This document shows, one piece after another, positions 38,442 to 50,200 of a stretch of 64,000 bases of DNA. A program made the position numbers and the translations under genes. Below the pieces are notes generated by a model that saw only the letters and a program-made list of their open reading frames with translations, did not search any database and had not been told where the DNA came from. How positions within the stretch are numbered: the first letter of the stretch is position 1; every line of letters begins with the position of its first letter. The DNA comes from Heloderma charlesbogerti. Taxonomy: Eukaryota; Chordata; Lepidosauria; Squamata; Helodermatidae. The stretch is from NCBI GenBank assembly GCA_026122225.1, contig JANEZZ010000302.1, positions 496,001 to 560,000 on the forward strand, written 5' to 3'.

Positions 38442-41400
38442 CAGACAGACAGACAGACAGACAGACAGTGTGTGTGTGTGTGTGTGTGTGTGGTGGGAGG
38501 GGGTAATAAGCTTAAGTTACACTGTAGGGGGGGAAAGTACAAATGCCAAAAGCAGATGGAAATAAAATGCAAGATAATTTAGTCTGTGACAATAAAGTTA
38601 GAGCTTAAGTGAATGCAAAATACACACAGTGACCATTCACAACAGCAGTTCAACTATCATATGAAAAAGTGTTGAAAATGATCAAGCAAGGACTCTTACT
38701 GCTTTAGATATTGTATACCTACATACAGACCTAGAATTAATAAACAAGGACCACTAGGTTAGGACAAGAGCCCTTCTGCATGTTACACAGGCAGAGGTAT
38801 AGAATTCTGGACTATAGCACTTCAGACTACAGGTGGTGGGGTCATATACTTGAATGATTCCTGCTGGGAAAAAAATCTTCGGTGCATATAGTAAACTAGC
38901 AAACAGGAGATAAAAGTTTAATTCAGCTATAATGCTAGTTTACTACATGCAGGGAACTTTTTATGTGGAGGAGCATTCAAGTATATGGCACAAATATACA
39001 CACCACAATGGTGCTGTTCAGAATTCTGCATCTCATCCTGCATAAAGTGCAGAACTGCTCTGAATCTTGTTATCATAGAGAGCTGTATTACTTGTACTTT
39101 GGGGCTCATATTATTAATTTAATTTAAACTGTAGTGACTGCCTTCCTATAATAGAGAGAGTACAAGCAAAATAAATATTTGAAAAAGGACAGCAGAGAGT
39201 AAAGCTCACTCTGTGGTTTCAAACCTACAACACTAGAAATCTTGATTAAACAGCAGGGACTTCACTTGGCACATACAGCTGTATAAGAAAGCAGCCTAGA
39301 CTCAAGTTGGTCATGTCCAAAGAGGGATAGAAAAACTAGTGTAGAACACCTCTCTATATTAACAATATTTATAAACCACCTTTCCATATAGGTTCACATG
39401 GTGGAGTACATTTAAAAAATACACACACATCCAATCAAAACAATGTTAATAAGTGGCTAATGAAATAAAAATTGACAGCAGGAGCAACAGGAAAATGTTC
39501 TCAACTTCCAAATACCTGGCAGAATATCTTAACCTGTTTCTGAAAAGAGGCCAGGGGAAACAACAAACAAGCTTTTCAAAGGAGAGTATTCTAAAGCTTT
39601 GGGATCACAACACAAAGGCCCTGCTCCTTGTGATAATGTTGTCTCACAAGAGAATGGAACCTGGAACAGGGCCTTTGCATAGATTAGATTTGGTTGATGA
39701 AAAAGCTTGATGGGAGGTGAACAAAACCCTTACCTGTGCTGGATACACCAGCAATATTGCTGGGTTCGCTGATGAGGTCTTGCATGACAGCCAGAACTCG
39801 GAACTCATACCATGTGTCCTATGGCATAAAACATGTGTTTCATCAATCACAACCAGCTGCCCCCAGTTCTAACATTCCCAATGAAAAACAAATGCAATCA
39901 CCAATCATGATAACAAATGACCCAATTTTTAATTTAGAAATATTATCCTTTCCCTGTAGGGGCAAGAGAACTGCCTTTACAAATGTAGGGAGATTAGCCA
40001 CCTGTAGTAAGTAGTGTCATCAGGTTGCTACATTTGTGGTCAAGCCAGAAATAAAAGATAAATACATCTGGTCCAGAACCTAGAGAAGGTAACAGGTGGT
40101 AACCGGTGGAGAGAAGGTAACAGGTGGAGCAACAGGCTCCCTAAAATGTATTTAGTGAGTTTCCCTGGGGTCCAGTTCATACGTGCATACACATCATTTG
40201 ACTATTTAACACCTCTTCTTTTAATTTATTTATGACATTATCTATACCCTGCCTTTCAGGCCTCCAAAGGGCCTCCAAAGCAGCTTCTAACATTAAAAAT
40301 GCATAATATAGAAAAACGAACATCATCATAAAAGACAGCAGAGCCTTAAAATATACCCACTCAGCAGGGTGGAATTTAAAACAAACTAAAAGCCTGGCAG
40401 AACAAACAAGTCTTAACCACCCACCACTTGATGCCCTGAAGCCAAATGGATGAAAAAGCAATATGAAAGTTTCATTTTGCATTTGATCTGGGTTGCCTCA
40501 TTCACACATGTGAGTCACATAGTAATTTTGTGATAAACATCCATGTGTGAACCAGTCTTCCCTTTCACATTGAAGATTCTACTCAGTGTTGGTTGGATTT
40601 TCTAGCAGGGATGACCATCTGTGCAGGAAGAGATGCTGGTTGTTGGGGGGGGGGGGTTGCCCAAGAGTTGATAAAAGTACTGCATTGAAGGGACAGCAAA
40701 ATATTAACCTTGGCATCACACACACTTTCAGGATTCCTCCCTGAATACAGGGCAGTTACTTGAAAATACAGCACAGACCCATCAAAAACATTCAGTGACA
40801 CCATGTCTGAAGTTGTGTGGCGCATCATCTAATTGTGTCCATGTGGTGGATGAAAGAAACAAACCAGAGACACCAACATAAATGGGTTATTAAACTGGCC
40901 ACAACTTTATTAATTTTGAATAGGATTGGCAGAGCCATAGGGCGTGGATCCCGCCATCAGGCAGCCCGACTGCTGTCTGATTTTCCTTCCTGACCTGCCT
41001 GCCAGGAGCACTGCTGGTGGGTGGAAGGGTCAGAGGCCCACCACGGTGCAGACTGCTAACATGAACCCTTTTCTCCACCCTGAATGTGGCACGCTTGCAG
41101 CCACCATACCGGCCAGGTCTTGGTGCCACACCCACCCAGATCCCTTAAGGGGATCTCATCGCAGGGAAGCGGGGAGCCCAATCCTGCTCTCCCTCCCAAA
41201 TTGATCCAGCCTAATGCCTATCATGCTCCACGAAGCTGTGACATAAACTATACAATTCTACCATGAGAGCATGCCAATAAATACTTCAACTTATTTACAC
41301 AGGGACTACTGTCTTGCGATGAGGAAGGAGAAAACCCTGCCCACCCCTTTCTTGCCAATTAGAAGGCAGGTAAAATCCCTTCCCAGACCTGTTAACTCAT

Positions 41401-44238
41401 GACTGGCTTCTGTTGACTGTGAGATCTACTATTATCAGGTGTGGGTGGGTGGGTGGGGAAGCCGGCAACGACAATGGCGCCAGCCAACACACGAGGCCCC
41501 GCTCTTTTATGAGCCAGGCGGACTAGAGAGGGAACAGCCTGCCGCTGTTCCCATTTAGCTCGTCTCCTCCGGGCCACACCCCAGCTGAGCCAATCAGCCT
41601 TTCAACTGGCTCAGCACTATCGGGTTCCAGGGAGGCACTGCTGCTGCTGCACAGGCTCCTGCTGGCTCCCTTCCTTTCCCGCCACAGGACCTGCGCACGC
41701 TCACAACGGCAGCTCCCCGGCAAGCAGGGAACCCGATTTCTGTGCAGAGTGAACACATTTCCCCTTTGCCATGCCTTTATTGTGCCATGGGTTTGTTCTG
41801 CCCTACATTCCACTCCTCCTTAATTCCAGTTAAATTAGAACTTCTAAAATGAATTCTAATGCTGGAGCATGCACAGCTTGCCATGGCTTTCAGTTCATTA
41901 GTATATTTCTCCCACCCACTGCCCTATGTTACCAAAGCACATCTGCACACTCGCTGCAAAAAAGCAATCCTTGACTGCATCAAGTTTCTTTCTGTGCAGT
42001 GTTTGCTGAAGCATACACGCAGTCCTGCACATTGGTAAAACAACACACAAGATGCTTGATACGCATATAAATCACTTCAAGATTGCTTTTTTTATCAATG
42101 CACACAGGCACATCAGTCATGCAAGTTGGAGTTGGAGGGGAAGATTCAGCTCTCCACACAGAATTCCAGAAATTTAAGAAAAGGAACAACAGAAGATTAT
42201 TAAGACTTTGGAAACAAGATTAGGTAATTTGGAGCTCCAAACTCCAGGGAAAATGTTGGATGAAGAACAGTTCAGATGCATCCCTAATTCTGAGAAGAAC
42301 TAGGATCAACCATTCTTCTCAAAGAATAGACAATGTCATCATTTTCCACCTTTCCACAGCATTTGCAAAGGAACCCTAGTTCTACAGAAGGTTTGGGGGC
42401 ATGTCCTAGGATGCTCAGTCAGGTCATGGAGTAGGTCAGACCTCATTGTTGTCCTCAGACAACACCCTGGAACACCCCCATTTCTCCCTCCTATGGCTGC
42501 ACAATGCAGGGAAAGATCATTAGTTAGGCAGACAAGCAGGCTTTCAAGGAAGCTTCTCTTCCATTATTGACTTACTCACTGAGGAACCCTTATTAAGCGC
42601 TAAGCGTTTCCCAAACGTGGGACCTCAGATGTTGTTGGACTATAACTCCCATCATTCCCAACCACTGCCCATATTGGCTGGGGATGATGAGGCTATAGTC
42701 CAACCCTATCTGGAGACCCAAGGTTGGGAAAGGCTATGAGTCTAAGCAAGTCCAGGTTTCCAGAACACAGTTTGAAGGCCACTATGTGGTAAACCCAGTA
42801 ACCTCTTACCTGAGTCAAATCCTTGGCAAAAAAGTCACTGTCACTCCCCAAGACAGCATCATCTAAAATCTCCCATCTTTCTCCTACCCGAAACTCCATG
42901 ATATAACGGTCAATCGGGAAGCTATGATTGGCTGGAGGAAGCCATGACAACAGGACTCCTTGCTGTGTCCGATTGGCTGTTAGGCACCTCGGTGGAGTAA
43001 CCATCACCAGGGGTTCTGGAGTTGTGACAGGGAATGCTGAAAATAAAAGGGGGTGGGGGAGGAGAAGGAAAAGCAGGCATTTTAGGAATAGATGCAAGAA
43101 AAACTGTACGGGATGGCGGAAAGACTCGGCGTGTACTAGAGTAGCACTAATCGCATGCTTTGCACTTGATGTACAGAACATTTTAAAAAAAAGTGGTTGG
43201 CTGCCACTCCTTTAAATGGTTCCACTCTTTCTCCCTCACTCTGTCTTAAGCCTTGAACTCCCTCCCAGAGCACCTGCTTTATTAGGACATTTTTTGCTAC
43301 CAAAGGACAAGGCGGCACTCCCTCCCATTCCATGTACAAAAGCCAACCGGATTGGCTACAATGGGGTAGCATCCTCCACCACACCCAACGGCAGCAGAAT
43401 AGCTCAGGGGACAGAGGCAGGTCATTGTCTCCTCCAGCACCTTGCTGCTGCCTCCCAGCATTTGCCACCTGAGACAACCACCTCACTTTGCCTGACGGTA
43501 GGGCCAACCCCTGTGCTTTGTGCCACCTCCCCCTTTTCCTTCAAGCCCTTCCTCAAAACTCGCCTCTTTCATAACACTTTTGGCATAGCCACGTAGTGCT
43601 CACCTCCAACTGAAATTAAGCATGTCACCCCATTTCCATGTATCCATCCCCCTTTCTTCCCTGTTACTTCCTGCAGTTTCAAGATTCACATAGGGTCCTC
43701 AAGTTACTCTATAATATGCGATGCATATGAAAGTGCAGCACATTACATATATAAATAATTTGGCGATGGAGAAAAGGGGCACACAGGCAACCTTTCCCAA
43801 CTTGGTGCCCTCCAGATGTTTTGGACCATAAATCCCATCATCCCTGAGCATTGGCCAAGCTGGCTGGGGCTTATGGGAGTTGTAGTCCAAAACATCTGTG
43901 GGGTGCCTGGTTGGGGAAAGCTGCACAAAGATTTGTCAGTCAGTTTACCCTGGATTATCAAGGCCCTTTCCTCCAGGTCTCACCTAAAGTATTCACAGTG
44001 ACCACCTCACTGAAAGAGCTCGTGCCCAGCTTGTTTTGGGCCAAGACACTGAACTGATAGGCAGTCTCCGGTTCTAGGTTATCCATGAGCAGCCAACTGG
44101 GGCCAGTTGGTACTGGAAGAGAGAGCCAGTCATGAGGTCCAAACTGTGCCCGCTTCATCCTGGTGAGACAGAAGAAAGACAATCCAAGGGACAGGTTCTT
44201 TGGCAGGGGAGGGAATCAAAGAGAAAAAGACAACAGGA

Positions 44239-44282
<44 letters not shown>

Positions 44283-44310
44283 AGGAAGGAAGGAAGGAAG
44301 GAAGGAAGGA

Positions 44311-44354
<44 letters not shown>

Positions 44355-47174
44355 ATCCCTTAATGAACAATGGAGCTGCTTGGGGGATGGGCCCAATGAC
44401 ACCCAAGACTGGGCTAAAAAAATACATACATATGTAAAAATTCTGCAGGAATGTAACCCAAATTCCATGACAAGGAAAGCTGAATTCTGTATCCCAAATA
44501 AATCCAACAAATTCCTCTCCATGATTTATTCTGCTCCCGCTAGTTACAAGGATGAGCAAAAAAGCTCTGAACCCCACACCCTCTGCCCTCCACAGATTTT
44601 ATTTTGCAGCTCCTTTGGCTCCTGCAATTTTGGCAAGTGCATATTTTCATGCACATTTTCCCGATAATATGAGCTAGAAAAGTGAATATTTTTAATGAAA
44701 GCTGAAATATGTAGGAAGCTGAATTCTGCGTCCAATACTGTACACTTGTTTGTGACTTTTCTGCACTCATTCAGCCCACCCATAATAAATCCTGTTCTTT
44801 CTTACCAAAAAGACTATGTTTCAAGATGCTAAAGGCTGCTGTTCTGCAATGGGAGCAAAAGGGAGGAAACTAAATCCAGTTTCTGCTTGTCACTCTAAAC
44901 CTGGGCACAGATTTTTCAGCTGAAAGGGACATAATTAATGAAATTATGAAAGCCCCAAACAGTTCAATAATGATTAGAAATTATATGTTTTCCACCAGCA
45001 ATCCTGCTGCCTGTGGATATTTCACTGCATCAGACCCCAATTATTTGTCATGACAGATCTTATTACTGATGGCACAACATCAGCTTGGCTAACAGACATG
45101 TAGGTGGACTCTAGGCTGACTCATATGTCATTGTTGGGAGTGCCAAATTAACCACAATGCTGAATTTTGCCTTCAGCTGGGCTCACCTGTGCAGCAGCCT
45201 GAGCAAAGGACATGTCCAAATTATGATTTCATTCACTCTAGCTACATTCCAGACTGCTCTGACAACAACACAACTGAAGGCAAAGCATCAGAACAATGAA
45301 ATGGGGACTGCCAATTTACATGAAAACTCTCTTTTGCACCACTAATGCTATATAATGCTTATCCAGGTAATGAAACAAAAGCTGGGCAATGAAACAGTTT
45401 GGGCAGCAGCATATATAGCAACAGTGCCAACACCTGTCAGGTCAGTCAGCCATGGATGCACTCAAACTGCAGTCCTTCCAGGAATTTTGTTGAAGCCCTT
45501 TCCTTTGAGGTACTTCAGCTCTTTGGAAAACCAACCGCAGGTCTTTTCTAGGCCCAAGTAGCTTTATGATCTCTCTATCTTGCTCCACACCTCCTCTCAG
45601 TGACTGGTCTGTGCCCTTTCCTGTTCCTACATAACTTCCTCTTCCTGTTAACAGACTTTGCTTGTACAAAAGTCACCTATCTTATTGCACATACACACTC
45701 TGCTCCTTACTCTGCCTCTTCTTACTGTGCTTCTCTGACTCTGCAAGCATGTCCAGCTTCCCTTGCCCTACTAGCCTTGCTTTTTCCCTTCACCAGGACC
45801 TCCTTCTGAGACCTGACCTCAGGCACCCTTTCTGGCCAAGAATTTTGCCCCTCCCTTTGATTTTGTGTTACCCAAAACCATTCCAGTGTGTGTCACCACC
45901 AGCTATTTAGACAAATGAGTAAAGGCACGTACAAGGATGCCTGTGGAGGAGGATAAGACCCTAGTGGTGGGAAAGCAACCTTCTCAAAGTTCAAGCTGCA
46001 AAACAAACAAGAAACAACCCACAATTCACTCGGGCAGAATGAATAAAACTCCAGCAGACAAGAGAACTCCAAGATGTCAATAAAAAGGGGAGAGCGAGTT
46101 TAGTATGGCATCAGTAAGCAGCCAACTGGCAATAAACTATGGCTGTTCACCAAGCAAAGAAGCAAAATATATCTTAGGACAGTGGCTTGCAAACCATGTT
46201 TTGGATCACTCTGGGCTTCCTCAATGCCCAGTTTGGGGATTCTCAGTGAGAAAGCCAGTAATGGTGGAGAAGCTTGACAGCTTGCTTATCCCTACCGAAC
46301 TTCCCCTGCAATGCACAACCTCAGATGAGAGTTGCAGGGCAATGGTGCAGTTCAACTGTCTTGGGCAGTGCCCTCCATGAAATATGGATGCACCTGGGAA
46401 CATGCCCCCAGAATCCTCTGCAAGGCACTGCGGTCCTGTGATAGACATGCACAGCTTGCTCAGCAGATGAGTTCAGGTGGAATGGGTTCCCTGAAAATAG
46501 GAGAGTTTGAAAGCCACTCTGCTATAGGACCTTCCAAAAAAGGACGCATCTCCTAGCCAAAGAGCAGGGTTCACGCCAAAGCAGCTGACACAAATATCTA
46601 TCCTCTTCTCCCACTGCTCAGGGAACTTCTTCTAGAGGCCCAAACCAAAAACCCATGCACTTTACTTTCATATTACTAAGAATAAGAATAATAAATACAT
46701 CATCATAATCATCATCTAAACAGTGTGATGGGGGAGAAAGACCAAGAAAGTTGGCAGCAAACAGGACAAGCTGGCTGTTCCCTCCAAGGTGAGATGCGGC
46801 TTGTGGAAGGAAAGCAATTTAATCATTCCTTCTCATGGACATATTAATCACAGAGGCAGCTGTGTGAATTTTGTTCTCTGATCCTATTCCCTCAATCAGT
46901 CTGAGCTTTTCCCCTCCCTTTCCCCTTCTCTCCCTCCTGCCCCAAATTCCCTCCCATCTCCTCCTTTCTTCCTTCCTTCCGCCTCTCCTCTTGTCTTTCT
47001 ACACAATCACATAACCCTCTGCTTCCCAAGCTCATCAATATCCTCTTCCCAAAGCCAAACAGATTTTTATTATGAGAAGCGCATATCCAATCTATACTCT
47101 ATCAGTAGACTCCATCTGGTCAAACTAGGGGCGGAGGGGGCTGGGGGAGAGAGAGGATAAAAAGAAAGGTGGAA

Positions 47175-47221
<47 letters not shown>

Positions 47222-50200
47222 CCCGAGGATTTGAGAAGAGAGACATGACTGAAATGCAGTAGGTCACTGTCACCTCTACATTTCTGACAGAGTCAATGGA
47301 GGGACAGAACGTCAAATGGCTCAGAAGCAGAGTGAGAGACTGGCCTGTTTTGCAAGGCCAGAAATTTGCTGCTGCAGCAATTCAGAGTCTGCCCAAGGAC
47401 TTGAAATGGTAACAGAGGAAGCCACCTTGAACCACCTAGTCCAGTATTGGTCTGCTACTCTGACTGGCAGTTGCTCTCCAGAGTCACAGGCAGAGACAGG
47501 TGTTTCCCATCACCTGCTATCTAACTCTTGAAAAACAAGAACACCTAAAGATGCCAGGGATAAAACCTGGGACCTTTTGCATGCAAAGCATGTGCTCTAC
47601 CACTGAGCTATGCCATCTCCCATTGGATCTTTCTCCTTCAGAGATAATTCATTCACACATGCACATACATCACATGAAGAGACTTACAATGGAATGTGTG
47701 AACTGACTCTAGGGGTACAATTTAGGGAAATGTCTATGTCTTTCAAACCACATGCAATAATTCCTCAGGATCACCTATCCAGTCTCTAGCAGCCACCTGC
47801 AAAACCTAAAAAGTACTGACTAACTCGACTGAAAAGCATTGCATAGGTGGTGTGGATACTTTTGCTGCATGATGGCTCTTTCACAGCTGCATGTCATCCT
47901 TTGATGCTGCAGTCATGAAGTGATGAACAGGCATGGATGAACCAGCACCCAGCCGTATACCATCATGTGAATTCTGCTATTAAATTCATAGTCAGACAGA
48001 ATGTGGGCTGGATTTTAAGGTTTTGTTTTAAGGTGGGACTATTTTCAGTCCAAGACAGAACTTATGGACTCTGGTGAGTTTTAGCCTCACTTAGAATCTT
48101 CCAGATTGTGCTAGACCTCTCTGCTCCGGAGAACAGAGGCATGTGACCAAGGTACAGTGTGGATCTGACTCTCCTTGCCATGGAGGTATATAGACTGTGG
48201 GAAGACACTGATGATGTCATCAGCAACTGCCAATGCCTACAGATCTCTTAGCATCCCACCACCACCACCCAATTTATTTCAGACCCCTGACAGACTCCAA
48301 TAACTCCTAGCAATCCTAAATATTGATAATATATCAAGACAGCTAGAAATGTACAAGAATTTAATTGCAGTTGGCAAATCATCTGATTTTGCCCCATTCA
48401 CAACTCCAAACACAGACACAAATGGGAGTGCATTTTTTTAAAATGTTTGCACATTCCCAAACTTGTGACTGCACATGAAAAATACATTTTTTAATCTAAA
48501 TGTGCACTTTGAAATTCACATTTTTCAAATAATATGCTTTTTTCATGTTTTAGTCAATGGGGGAAATGTGTTTGCACAGAAATGTACACTTTTCCTGTTC
48601 GTAACATGCACTTTTTCCATTCAGATGGACTGAAAAACGTGTCACAAATGAAAACAGGAGTGAACCAAACTGAGCTTCATCATGACGTTTGGAGAACTGA
48701 ATTGAGTTTGAACATCCCTGGTTCTTCCATCTCTAAAGACAGCTTCTCAAATAAAATTTTGCTCCAGTTCACAAAAAGGGAGGTGTTATCAGAGCTACAT
48801 CAATACACAGCATTGTGTACACCATTGTAGCAAGACACATCTCTGGATTTAGCCTGTATATCAACACACACTTCTCGCAAGTCGGCAAGTACAAGAGATG
48901 CTGCAGGGGTTCCTGTACCATATTAGCTCTTGCTATTAATCAGTTCTGCCAATAAACATAGGAAACTGTAACAGGTAAGGGCATGTCTATATAGCTTCAC
49001 TCATTCAGGTAGGAACCAAGGAGGCTTAGAAAGAACTATCATCTATTCAAGCTGTTGCACACAAGCAAGCCAAACTCTTCAGTTTGCTTTCAGACAAAGG
49101 GAGGATGGGAACAAATTACATACAAAAGTATCTCCACCTATCTTGTAGTTGAAATAAATCACTCTGGAGCATACAGACCAAAAAGAAAGAAAGCCCCACA
49201 AAAGGTGAAGGGGAAAACACCAACGCATGTAGTAGACTCCAGCAACAGAAACACACACAGCTAAGGGGGGGGGGGATTACTTCACCTGCCATGATCTGGC
49301 CTAGGACTGCACATCTTGTGACCCATGCCAAGCTAAACACAGCTTACCACCCATGCGTAGAGGTCCATTGGGTTTTCCTTGCTTGAGACTGTAACAATAA
49401 AGTGGCTATCAAGCCCCTGGCAGGCCACAAATACATAAACTACTGGGCTGCATTCAGCTTGGTGACTTGCAAGCGGCATGCCCAGTGTTTGTTTGCTAAG
49501 TAGCAATAGTGGTGCAGGGAACACACCCCTCAGGTTTTCCTGTTCCCTCTGAGCTTAGCTACAGTCTTCACAGTAGCTGGTGGGAGGGGGAGGGGAGGAT
49601 GAGCGGGGGGAGGATTTTTCCCAGCAACAATATATTGTTGTGAGCTATCCTTGTTGTAACACAAAGTATTTTGAACTGGTTTGACCTTGAATGGGTAAGT
49701 AAGACCCATTAGCTTTACAAAAGACCTATAAAAGACATCACACACACACACACACGCACACACACACCCCAATACAGATGCCTGCATTCTTGGAGTCTCC
49801 TTGAGAGGGGCTATGGCGATTGTCATGATGAGCTCCTGTTCTTCAAAATTTACCATTACGCTATTGAGTAGCAGCTTCCGGAGAGGATCACAGTTGTGGC
49901 ATGGCAGAAGAGGAGATTTAACACTTCACCTCCTCATCAACCCCAGTACAAATACCCCCTCCCATGGCTGCTATTTGCCGCAGGAGGTACATTGCTATTG
50001 GCAAATAGCATCTGGGAGGATCTCTGAATCAGGACAGTGGTGGGGCAAAAGATTAAACCCCTTCTTAAACCCCACAGTCCCAATCTGGATCATCACCCTC
50101 CACCCATGGCTGCTATTTAACCAAAAACAAAGCATGCAAGGACTAATAATGCACTTAACATCACATCTTGTTTGGCCATAAGTGGGCCTGGTTTCCAGGC

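Larger units (their letters stand above)
37692..39733 (-). other. IGSF9B intron with SINE and compound microsatellite
   Basis: 2042-bp intron. It holds a CA repeat (38157-38180), a tRNA-derived SINE (38200-38362) and a three-part microsatellite (38393-38492). Positions 38520-39733 show nothing recognised. Confidence 0.85.
39819..42809 (-). other. IGSF9B intron with inverted-repeat element and LTR-like block
   Basis: 2991-bp intron containing the element at 40163-40556, the GC-rich block at 40836-41815 and a palindromic repeat at 42605-42738. Positions 41830-42600 show nothing recognised. Confidence 0.85.

Noticed and set aside
44130..44577. Long frames rich in Leu-Ser-Phe or Lys-Glu around 44.2-44.6 kb
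   Set aside because: Generated by the GAAA/GGAA microsatellite in all frames.
47560..47627. Possible tRNA gene (TAGCTCAGTGGTAGAGC)
   Set aside because: Only the A-box and a degraded B-box are present and the sequence continues into a SINE body; no cloverleaf.
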